In this document: positions 56,093 to 64,000 of the stretch, one piece after another
Position numbering within the stretch: the stretch's first letter is position 1
Layout of the letters: each line of letters starts with the position of its first letter
Assembly (NCBI RefSeq): GCF_000027005.1
Contig: NC_012963.1
Location: 1,674,001 to 1,738,000, forward strand
Length of the DNA stretch: 64,000 nucleotides
DNA from: Komagataella phaffii GS115
Taxonomy: Eukaryota > Ascomycota > Pichiomycetes > Pichiales > Pichiaceae
Reading direction: 5' to 3'
Notes under the pieces: model-generated
Seen by the model: only the letters and a program-made list of their open reading frames with translations
The model's database searches: none
What the model was told of the DNA's origin: nothing
Made by a program: the position numbers and the translations under genes

Positions 56093-56344
56093 CTGCAATT
56101 ATGACGAGAAGGGACAGTGGGGGAGGTTTGCACTCTGGTTTGTAGGATGCAAAGGTGAAGATAGAAGTTTGGATAAGATACTTTACTCTAAAATTCGTCA
56201 CGTGATCTGAAGATTTCTTTAATCTTCCACGCCCATCTGTCACAACATATGTCTTGTGGTAGCCTTTGTCGCCCTACAATTCTTCAGGGTACAAAAAGAC
56301 GAGATGCTCTTCTCCCAGATATTGACCCTTGTTGTCACAAAATA

Positions 56345-56512
56345 ATGTCTAAAGATTCTCCTCAAGAGTCTACCTTAAATTTGGAAACTAGAACAAGACT
56401 GGGCACCAGAGATTTCCTCTTCAGATTGATAGTGATTGTAGTCTACCCGTTGAATATTTTAGGGTTCCATTTATCTACCTTGGGTTGCCGACTTTTTAGG
56501 ATCTTCTATTGA
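56345..56512 (+). CDS. Small ORF with hydrophobic tail, possible uORF
   Basis: A 55-codon ORF starting at ATG 56345 and ending 1 bp before the ATG of the following coiled-coil gene. The first 20 residues are polar; the rest is two short hydrophobic stretches with basic residues between (RDFLFRLIVIVVYPLNILGF and a Cys/Leu/Phe-rich end). It could be a small membrane protein or an upstream ORF that lowers translation of the next gene. I cannot tell which, and it may not be translated. Confidence 0.3.
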   Translation: MSKDSPQESTLNLETRTRLGTRDFLFRLIVIVVYPLNILGFHLSTLGCRLFRIFY

Positions 56513-56513
56513 G

Positions 56514-58820
56514 ATGGTTCTAAGCTCTAGCTCTTCCACTTCTTCTGACACCTACAGGGCTTCGGAACATATTGTGCTTACCGATTACTTCAAAGATATA
56601 AATACTAGCTTAGATGCTACATCAATTGAAACGCTTGATCCATTCAAAGACAAACCTATAGAAGCATATCCCCCTCCAATATTGAAGGTGGGGAACAAAG
56701 ATGGAGGTGCCGAGTCATTGCCTGAAACTTTAAAAAGAAGCAATGTGCTTGAGGGAAAGAGTTTGCGACGTCATGTTACTTTTGACGGCGTGAATCAAGT
56801 CGTTCAGATAGATGCTGAAAATGAACTCGAAAAAGAGAATGAAAGAAATGAGCTAGAATCAAACGAAATAAAAGAAATAAAAGGCGAGAATGAATTCAAG
56901 TCTAAAGACCAAATTGAAATCGAAAGGATCCTAGATGTTTCTATTAAGAACCAGTTGGCGTCCAACACATCTCAAGAATCGGGCTTCTCTAATGATTGCA
57001 AATCTCAGTCGGTATTAGACTCGTTTTCAGATCAGCTACAAAAAATTCTCTTTTACCTGGATCCTGAAGATGCTAACCATTCACAAGAAGTTCTTCAAGA
57101 GAAAGATACTGAACAATTTCTACATTTGCTTGAAACAAAGGCAATTAAAGCGTCTGAAAAAATTCGTCAACTTCTTCTGGACAATGATGGGACGAACGGC
57201 AAGATCCGACAGATCCTAGAAAAACTAGAGACCAAAGAAGAAGAAGTAAGTCAAAAAGAATCAATGATAAAATCAATGAAACTACGACATGAGAGAGAAA
57301 TCTATGAAATACGTAGAAGCTTTGACGCCGCCAATAACGATTTCAAAGAGAAATTAGACAAACAGCATTCCCAGTCGTCTACAGAGAAGGAGTTAATCCG
57401 ACGATATAGTTCATTTGTTGAGGGAGTGAGGAACTTGCATCCTTCCTTCAATACTGAAGGACAAGCGCTGGATGACTTGCTTACAGAGATTACGAATGTA
57501 CTTACTACAACCACCCAGTCAGAGTCGTCTGCTCACAACGAGCTTACAATCAAAGATTCTAAGTTGGAGAAATTGAGTCTGACAAAGTGCGAGCTTGAAA
57601 CTCAAATTGAGCTTCACAAGAAGGACATTTTAAGCTTAAGTTTGCAACTACAAGAAAGACAAGGCCAATTAGAGGACCTTCAGAGGGCAAATTTGTCTAA
57701 TTCGCATGGAATGGAGCTCATAAACGAGAAGTTGAAGTTTACCCAAAACTTGCATCACGACTTAGAAATTGAGTACGGAAATCTACAAGAGGATAAGTTC
57801 AAGATTTCTGAACAGAATATTAAGCTTCTTAGCCAACAGGCGACTCTCAAAGAAGAAGTTGAAAGGCTTCGCTCCAGTAAAGCTCTGATTAGCAGCGAAC
57901 TCCAATCTTACCAGGAAGAAATAATTCAGACTGAAGGGAGATATCAACAAAGAATTTCAGTTTTGGAGGCGGAAAACCATAGGTTAAAATCAGAAAAAAA
58001 AGAGTCAAGAAAGCTGAACGCTGAGCTTGAAGAAAAATACAAGAATCAACTGAAACAAAAAGATACCCTAATTGATGTTCAGAGAGATCAGGTTTCTGAG
58101 ATGATGAAGAAAGTTGATCATTTCAAATCAAAACTCAATGAAAGAAAAAATATTCATGATAATGTCATCCTTGGAGAGGGCAACACTGTTAGAGATAAGT
58201 TTCGTAAAATTGCTATAAGAAATGGCACTTATGGGAAGTTTCTGAAATCTGCATACGACGATATCTGTGATAGATTATTTGCTCAGCTAACCAGAATGAT
58301 TTCCTCAGAGGACATCGAGTCTATAACTCCAACATGGGAGAAATTGAAGAACTACTCACCCTTTGACAAGAATGACGAGATTGATGAATCTTTTGTGTTA
58401 GAACAACAGAAACGTGCTTCCGAAATTGAGCAATTTGTGGAATCATCCTTGTCTGGGTTGATTGACCGACTATTTGAATACCACAAAAAGACAACATACC
58501 AAAGAGGGAAAATAGAGAAGCTTTCAACGACTGTCTCAGAATTGACAATAAGAGGAATAAATCCAAGAACTATGTCAACCAATGGCCAAGGAAGGATCTC
58601 AGGGGCTCACGCACGGAATGGAAGTAGCGTAGCTACCAGCTCCATGTCGTCTACGCATCTAGAAAAGAAAACATCTCCGACAAAGCATAGAAGACGCAAC
58701 AGTCGTCCACAAGACTCCTCTCATTACGAAACCCTCAGTAGCATTCCCAAAGGGAAAGATATAGATGCCGCATACAATAACCAGGCCAACCTAACTAAAA
58801 ACATAGGAGCTTGCCTATAA
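56514..58820 (+). CDS. Large coiled-coil protein, family unclear
   Basis: A 768-residue protein that is mostly coiled coil. Residues 1-100 are Ser/Thr-rich and disordered, with a Pro patch. About 100-560 holds long, mostly Glu/Lys-rich heptads with few breaks. Residues 560-690 have a more globular helical section (GTYGKFLKSAYDDICDRLFAQ, then SSLSGLIDRLFEYHKKTTY), and the tail is basic and Ser/Thr-rich. A spindle-pole or microtubule-organising scaffold would fit, but no CM1-type motif is evident. It is certainly a real gene by length and composition. Confidence 0.8.
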   Translation: MVLSSSSSTSSDTYRASEHIVLTDYFKDINTSLDATSIETLDPFKDKPIEAYPPPILKVGNKDGGAESLPETLKRSNVLEGKSLRRHVTFDGVNQVVQIDAENELEKENERNELESNEIKEIKGENEFKSKDQIEIERILDVSIKNQLASNTSQESGFSNDCKSQSVLDSFSDQLQKILFYLDPEDANHSQEVLQEKDTEQFLHLLETKAIKASEKIRQLLLDNDGTNGKIRQILEKLETKEEEVSQKESMIKSMKLRHEREIYEIRRSFDAANNDFKEKLDKQHSQSSTEKELIRRYSSFVEGVRNLHPSFNTEGQALDDLLTEITNVLTTTTQSESSAHNELTIKDSKLEKLSLTKCELETQIELHKKDILSLSLQLQERQGQLEDLQRANLSNSHGMELINEKLKFTQNLHHDLEIEYGNLQEDKFKISEQNIKLLSQQATLKEEVERLRSSKALISSELQSYQEEIIQTEGRYQQRISVLEAENHRLKSEKKESRKLNAELEEKYKNQLKQKDTLIDVQRDQVSEMMKKVDHFKSKLNERKNIHDNVILGEGNTVRDKFRKIAIRNGTYGKFLKSAYDDICDRLFAQLTRMISSEDIESITPTWEKLKNYSPFDKNDEIDESFVLEQQKRASEIEQFVESSLSGLIDRLFEYHKKTTYQRGKIEKLSTTVSELTIRGINPRTMSTNGQGRISGAHARNGSSVATSSMSSTHLEKKTSPTKHRRRNSRPQDSSHYETLSSIPKGKDIDAAYNNQANLTKNIGACL

Positions 58821-58840
58821 ATTACAAAATATAAGTATAC

Positions 58841-59179
58841 TTAAACTCTATCCATATCCTCTGACTTGACCGAGGTTCTACTGGAACCGAAGTTTTCTGG
58901 AATATCAAAACCTCGACATGGGTCAGGGCAGTATGCCTGATCAGGGATGAAAATCCCTGCGTGTTGTAGTGGAGCCACTTGAGGATCCTGATTGACTAGT
59001 TCAATTTCTCTTGAATTAATATACAGGGGTCGGGGATCATTAGCGTCCTCGTTGCATGCTTCCTTCTGGGACTGTTTGCTGCGTAGTATCTCGAGAACTC
59101 TTAGTACCAGACAAGCTATTAAAGCAATACCAATGAATGCGGCCAAGGTTAGCAGTACTGTGATGGGTGACAAAACCAT
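58841..59179 (-). CDS. Small single-pass membrane protein, unknown
   Basis: A 112-residue protein with a strong N-terminal transmembrane span (VLSPITVLLTLAAFIGIALI, extending to ACLVLRVL) followed by a polar, acidic tail with several Pro and Cys residues. The longest ORF starts at TTG; the first ATG is 59179. The layout (N-terminal anchor, cytosolic or luminal tail) suggests a type-III or signal-anchor protein. I recognise no family. Confidence 0.55.
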   Translation of the reverse strand: MVLSPITVLLTLAAFIGIALIACLVLRVLEILRSKQSQKEACNEDANDPRPLYINSREIELVNQDPQVAPLQHAGIFIPDQAYCPDPCRGFDIPENFGSSRTSVKSEDMDRV

Positions 59180-59448
59180 GAGCAGCTCTCTGTGAATATG
59201 AATGTTCGTAAAAAATTGGAAATTCAACTAAGTTTTTGAGTTGCTATTCCATGATCTGCAGCCATTAATCAAATTTGTTGAAAAGATACAAGCAGTAATC
59301 AGTGGAAAAGTAACAATAAATAGCAGAATATGAAACTGGGCATCTCATTTTAATACAGAAACAACAGTAGCAAACACCCAGCAAGTAGAAATAAAAATGT
59401 TCGTATAAGAATAAAACCACCGAAAACAAAGGACAATCAATGAACAAT

Positions 59449-60096
59449 CTAATTCTTTCTGGCAGCAGGCGGAGGACTACTTGGTGGCTGGTACCCAGGA
59501 AGCTCATCGTCTATGTTTGAAGAGGAAGTACCCTCACCAGTAGTGTCATATATTCTATCTGCATCGCTTGGGGTATTCAGATTTGATGACACAGGAGGTG
59601 GATGAGATGGACGTGTATAGCCAAAATCATCATCACTTGGCGTTTGCGTCGGTCGATTTGGAGTCGATTCAAAGTCATCATAAGCCCCTGGTGTATGGTA
59701 TGCTTGAGGGGGATACGTTTGGGTGCTCGTTGACCCTGTTGCTGCTGTTGCCATTGGTTTGGCAGGGACGTAGTGGGGATTGTAGTGAAACACTCCCTCA
59801 GCATCGTAATAGCCTGCGTCTTCCGCCCTGGCCTGCGATGAGTAGACGGGTACAGAATCATTAATACCGCCTGTATTGTACTGTTGTTGCGACTGGCCGT
59901 AAGAGGGTGGAGTCAACCACGCAGTTCCTCGGACAGGTTTCTGGCCTCTTCGCATTCTCCTCAAATTTGTTCGGCACATCAGCAAAAGAAAACCAATAAT
60001 AAATACGATGAATAAAGCAAAGAAGGCCCATCTAGCATTGCTATTGGACCAACCATTAGAAACAATCCATCTTTTGTTTAAATATATGCTAGCCAT
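59449..60096 (-). CDS. RCR1/RCR2-family membrane protein
   Basis: A 215-residue single-pass protein. The membrane span is at about 23-41 (RWAFFALFIVFIIGFLLLM), followed by a basic RRMRRGQKPVRGTAWLTPPSYGQSQ block that is the Rcr signature. The rest is Pro/Gln/Tyr-rich, with a PPSY motif and LPGYQPP near the end as likely docking sites for the Rsp5 ubiquitin ligase WW domains. Yeast Rcr1 (ER, chitin deposition) and Rcr2 (endosome/vacuole) have this layout; I cannot say which it equals. Confidence 0.85.
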   Translation of the reverse strand: MASIYLNKRWIVSNGWSNSNARWAFFALFIVFIIGFLLLMCRTNLRRMRRGQKPVRGTAWLTPPSYGQSQQQYNTGGINDSVPVYSSQARAEDAGYYDAEGVFHYNPHYVPAKPMATAATGSTSTQTYPPQAYHTPGAYDDFESTPNRPTQTPSDDDFGYTRPSHPPPVSSNLNTPSDADRIYDTTGEGTSSSNIDDELPGYQPPSSPPPAARKN

Positions 60097-60286
60097 AGTG
60101 TGCTAAAATTGGGTATGGTTGTGATCTGAAGGCAAGGGACCTACGTAGATTAAATAGCTATTGAGTAGTGCACCCGCGAAGAAAAAGGACATGTCAAAGG
60201 TCAGTTATCAACCACGTGATGTTTTGGCTAAGCCTTGCGAATTTTGCAGACATTGATTGCGCTATCCTTACCAAGAATCTTATCTA

Positions 60287-61516
60287 ATGACGAAGACCCG
60301 ATCTGTTTATATAGAATCAGACATCCGACCTCCTGATCCCTCCAAAGTATTGCAATGCATTCTTACCAGTGTTGAGATGGCTCTGCTAGACTGTTCATCT
60401 GTCCAATTGATTTTCTCTAGGCCATTGTTACAGGGAGTCACGTTTAGAAAGAGACCCTCACGACCAACGGTAATTCGCTTTCCTGGAAAGAAGGAGTGCT
60501 GGAAGTTTAGTATGTGATACCTTTTTGTGGGGTATTTTTCCCCCATTTTTCTTTCAGAATTTTCATTCTAAGACCCTTCTATCTCAGCCTGTTATGTTCG
60601 CCTTTTTCGCTTGATACTTGATAATTTGAATTCAGGTACTGTGACAACAAGGCGAGACTTGTATTACAAAGATGTTGCCTTGTTTCGTAACCAGGCTACC
60701 ATCGACGCCTTAATCGAGCAACTATGTGACTCCCTGGGGGTTAAAGGCTCCGATCTAGGTGTATTCCCTTCACAGAAAGGGCTTATATTTGGGTCAATCT
60801 CGATCATCTATAAAAACTTGGTGGGAAAAGAATGCTGCTATCAGTTGAGTTCATCTGAAAAGTCTCAACTGACTCCCAATTGGTTTTCCAATGACGTTGA
60901 AATACTTAGCGTCCGTATTCCTCCAACAATCAGATGCGTAATAGTTTTGGAGAAGGATGCCGTGTTCAAAAGATTATGCGAATCTTCCTGGGCACAAGAT
61001 CAGTATATCTTGGTTACAGGGAAAGGTTATCCAGATCACCTAACAAGGCAGTTCCTGGACTTAATGATGAAGCACACATCGTTGAAGGTATATGGGTTCT
61101 TTGATAGCGACATTTACGGGCTCTTGATTGCCAATACTTACAAGTATGGCACTTCTCAAGATTTGAACAAGATGTTACTAGAGAAGAACCGGTTACAATG
61201 GGCAGGCGTAGAAATTTTGGATTATACTCAGGGCCATCAGCCTGTTAGGCCAAAAGAAATCCAGCTCATGACAAGTTTGAACCATCGATTGGGGGATCGC
61301 ATTAAATTACTCACCAAACATCGAGAGTATGTCGATACATGTAGAACCCACTCAAATACAGAGCAAGATTTTGATATACATTTCAGGTTTTTATACAAGT
61401 TGAGAAGAGAAATACAAATCAGCCACTATTTTCACTATAAATGTGAAATGAACGTTCTCCAGGATAATCTTCAATCAATTGAGAACTATATCCATCAAAA
61501 AATCGCTAGCTTATAA
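60287..61516 (+). CDS. SPO11: Meiotic double-strand-break transesterase Spo11, spliced
   Basis: A Topo VI-A-like protein that makes meiotic double-strand breaks through a tyrosyl-DNA link. Exon 1 is 60287-60509, intron 60510-60587 (78 nt, GTATGT donor, CTATCTCAG acceptor), exon 2 60588-61516; 383 residues. The catalytic Tyr101 is the second Tyr in TTRRDLYYKDVALF, and the Toprim domain shows VLEKDAVF, VTGKGYPDHLTR and FFDSDIYGLLIANTYKYG. The chosen acceptor gives 24 residues between the F of WKF and the RRD motif, the same spacing as mouse SPO11. Other AGs in the intron are possible. Exon 1's longest ORF starts at TTG; ATG 60287 is used. Confidence 0.9.
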
Positions 61517-62815
61517 TAAATTTGACCATTTCAAAATGCCATGGTACTCAATAATTGCAAAAATACAGACCTCTTCGGATATTCCTTTCAGGTTAGCATA
61601 CAGTGCTTTAATTTCTTAAATGAGACTCAAAATCATATCCAAAACACAATCAACCCGCTACTATATGCAATCTCCGCTTCAAAAGACACCATCATTAGTA
61701 TGTATCTTTGCTCTCGGAATGTTCCCTTGAAGAACTAACTAGCAATCCTCCTGTTTCATCATTCAGTTGGCACTGAATCATTATGTTTGAACTTAAAACA
61801 CAACGCACTAGCTACGTCTTTAATTCCTCATGCCAGTTTGTAGTTTGTAAACATCCCTATCAATATCTGACTACCTTGCCCTCGTAAAAAAATTACCTCA
61901 GAAGCAAAGGGGCCTTGGAAGATGTTCGTTACTTATCTGGGATGAACGGTTGTTTCTTCATGCAAGGATTGCTCTTTATCTTGAGAAAGCCAACCAAGGA
62001 GTGAAAGACCCGAAAACAAATTCAGCTCATACAAAATATATGTGCATGTGCCTTCGTGACTCTCTAGGTTGCCATAAAACTACTTCTCACATATTAATTA
62101 CATCTATGACGTCAAGGGAAAGAAAAGACGACCATCTCAATCGATTAACCTGACCACAATGGTTTACCATGTTCAATGATTACAGAGACTCTCGTCAGCT
62201 ATGACAGCTAGTAGTGTGACGGCATTGGGTCGTGGTGGGTCTTGTGATCAAAACGAAAATCTGCCGGGTTTATCTGATTTAGGGGTGAGCGTTGCACAAC
62301 CTGTCATACAAAAAGCCAAATATCACCAAATCGTAGCAACATCCCGAAAAATCTCGCAAAATGGAGCGGGACAACTCTCGACATCGTTCGACCCAGTGCC
62401 ACCCCAGAAAAAGTTCCTACAAAGATCCTGAGAGATCTATTAGATGAAACTTGAACTTTAAATCCGTTTTATTGTCCTACGGATAGCCGGCACCCCCTCC
62501 CTCCTTCAAACCATCAACAGTTACACCCCTCTTTCTGTAACCCTCATTTCCAAGAACACTTCCTCGGAAATTTTCCGAGACTCGGCCTACCCCTGGTTTT
62601 TTGTCACATGATTACCATACCGGAACTACCCGCGAGGCTACACCCCCCCCTCCCCTCAAGATACACCCAGAAAGATTTTACCATTCTACAAACACCTTCA
62701 AAGGACTTGCTAAGACTGTCTATTATTCAAGGCTTTGCTGTGTGATATTTACTCCTCATAATTGGACAGGCTTAGAAGAAATCCATTTATAGTATTCACC
62801 GGCACAACCCCTTCA
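61517..62815. other. 1.3 kb gene-poor interval
   Basis: The largest non-genic stretch in the window. All ORFs here are shorter than 80 codons and show no family features. Two pyrimidine runs are visible near 62490 and 62641-62656 (C-rich). The right part should hold the NMA1 promoter; the middle is unexplained. No tRNA, repeat or transposon remnant was recognised. Confidence 0.6.
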
Positions 62816-64000
62816 ATGGACCCCACAAACGATCCCAATTTTGTCCCGCCTTCTGCGAACAAAAACTACGTACCACCAGCGGGCAACAAGGTACCCAAAT
62901 CTAAACCTATCCAACCGTATGTTTTAGAGGACTACTGTGAACTAATAGATGCTCCACAACCACATCCGTCTAAATCGTTGCCGATTTCTCCCAGTTCAGG
63001 GTCTGCCGGATTAGATAACCATTGCGCAGGCTCTCAGAACAAAATTGTGCATCACAAGATCCCTAAACCAAGAACAGATCTCAACAGCTCCAGTGATGAT
63101 GAAAGCGACCCAAAACAGGAAAATAGAGACAGCAAACCGAATGATGAAGATAAACTGCATTTGAACCAACATAATTCCAAACATGAGAAACAGCCCGTGG
63201 GGAATATCCCTCGCATTCATTCATTTCAAATTGCCGACTTGGAAGAGGTTCCTCACGGAGTGCAGCGCCAGTCCAAGAATCTTGAGACTTATAAGTTTCC
63301 AACTCATAGACTGGTTAGCACGCTGAAAGAGTCTGGTAAATATCCCTTGGTTATAGTGGCTTGTGGATCTTTCTCTCCCATCACCTACCTGCATTTAAGG
63401 ATGTTTGAGATGGCAATTGATGCTATCAGAGAAAACACAAAGTTTGAAGTTGTTGGCGGTTACTACTCACCTGTTAGTGATAACTACAAGAAACAAGGTT
63501 TGGCATCAGCTGCGCATCGTGTGAGGATGTGTGAATTAGCATGCGAAAGAACTAGCTCCTGGTTAATGGTAGATGCCTGGGAATCGCTTCAACCCCAGTA
63601 TACACGAACAGCGCTTGTATTAGACCATTTCAACGAAGAAATCAATATTAAAAGAGGAGGTGTAATCACTTCCTCTGGAGTGAGGAAACCATGCAAGATT
63701 ATGCTCCTGGCGGGTGGTGATCTTATTGAATCAATGGGTGAACCAAATGTATGGGCTGATCAAGACTTGCATCATATCCTTGGAGGTTACGGATGTCTGA
63801 TTGTCGAACGAACAGGGTCCGATGTTCGAAGTTTCCTCCTTTCTCACGACATTATGTATGAACACCGCAAGAACATTCTGGTTATTACCCAACTCATTTA
63901 CAACGATATTAGCTCTACGAAAGTCCGGCTATTCATACGCCGTGGAATGAGCGTTCAATATCTGTTGCCGAATAGTGTGATTCGGTATATCCAAGAACAC
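62816..64000 (+). CDS. NMA1: Nicotinate/nicotinamide mononucleotide adenylyltransferase, 5' part
   Basis: The gene runs off the window end with 395 codons read and no stop. It makes NAD from NMN and ATP. A disordered, Pro/Ser/charged N-terminal part (1-165) precedes the nucleotidyltransferase domain: CGSFSPITYLHLRMFE (the GSFxPxTxxHL nucleotide-binding motif), GGYYSPVSDNYKKQGLASAAHR, SSWLMVDAWE, LLAGGDLIESMGEPNVW, and ISSTKVRLFIRRGMSVQYLLPN at the end. The last visible residues match the near-terminal part of yeast Nma1/Nma2, so only about 10-20 residues are missing. Nma1 and Nma2 cannot be told apart here. Confidence 0.93.
   Translation, partial: MDPTNDPNFVPPSANKNYVPPAGNKVPKSKPIQPYVLEDYCELIDAPQPHPSKSLPISPSSGSAGLDNHCAGSQNKIVHHKIPKPRTDLNSSSDDESDPKQENRDSKPNDEDKLHLNQHNSKHEKQPVGNIPRIHSFQIADLEEVPHGVQRQSKNLETYKFPTHRLVSTLKESGKYPLVIVACGSFSPITYLHLRMFEMAIDAIRENTKFEVVGGYYSPVSDNYKKQGLASAAHRVRMCELACERTSSWLMVDAWESLQPQYTRTALVLDHFNEEINIKRGGVITSSGVRKPCKIMLLAGGDLIESMGEPNVWADQDLHHILGGYGCLIVERTGSDVRSFLLSHDIMYEHRKNILVITQLIYNDISSTKVRLFIRRGMSVQYLLPNSVIRYIQEH

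Noticed and set aside
56345..58820. Frameshift joining the small ORF and the coiled-coil gene
   Set aside because: The large gene has its own ATG and a typical disordered start; nothing shows that the small ORF belongs to it, so the two are kept separate.
60257..60517. Separate 86-codon gene
   Set aside because: It is exon 1 of SPO11 read through the splice donor, and it opens at TTG.

Overview
The window is budding-yeast nuclear DNA, and several lines of evidence point to Komagataella phaffii (Pichia pastoris). Genes are densely packed, lie on both strands and are mostly intronless. The few introns are short (59-104 nt), with GTAAGT or GTATGT donors and TACTAAC-like branch sites. There is one Pol III tRNA gene. 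The HIS4 protein reads as the well-known P. pastoris HIS4. Codon 557 of HIS4 reads CGC (Arg) where the family has Cys, which is the lesion described for the his4 auxotroph GS115, so the strain is very probably GS115 or a derivative. This assignment rests on sequence reading and recall, not on a database search.

Layout. 1-8 kb: the 3' part of a DUG2-like peptidase, a pirin, POL32, eIF3e (INT6), MRPL8, MIC12 and TSC10. 8-20 kb: transketolase TKL1, LTP1, NOT3/NOT5, LYS2 and RAD16. 20-27.5 kb: Mediator GAL11/MED15, two unrecognised small genes, clathrin light chain CLC1 and RTT103. 27.6-35 kb: HIS4, BIK1, a VPS21-type Rab5, HSP10 and a SET-domain methyltransferase. 35-43 kb: a secreted PRY/CAP protein, an EAF-type elongation-factor partner, ESCRT-III DID2, the GATA factor GZF3, a DOPA-dioxygenase-family protein, tRNA-Ile(AAU), a SUR7-family protein and a TMEM205-like protein. 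43-53 kb: ARP4, an NDUFAF3-type complex I assembly factor, MRPL51, MIC60, an Ariadne ubiquitin ligase (HEL1), AHP1 and IML2. 53-64 kb: HMI1, POP3, a large coiled-coil protein, a small single-pass membrane protein, an RCR-family protein, SPO11, a 1.3 kb gene-poor interval and the 5' part of NMA1/NMA2, which is cut by the window end.

The content is ordinary core-genome housekeeping rather than an accessory island: no transposon, virus, CRISPR array or biosynthetic cluster was seen. Functional themes recur: mitochondria (MRPL8, MRPL51, MIC12, MIC60, HSP10, HMI1, a complex I assembly factor), amino-acid synthesis under Gcn4-type sites (LYS2, HIS4), and chromatin, transcription and mRNA turnover (GAL11, ARP4, RTT103, EAF, NOT3/5, RAD16). 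Five genes need spliced models that simple ORF reading misses: NOT3/5, VPS21, HSP10 (whose first coding exon is only the ATG), DID2 (with a 20-nt microexon) and SPO11 (with competing acceptors). Several longest ORFs begin at TTG or GTG and were trimmed to the first real ATG.
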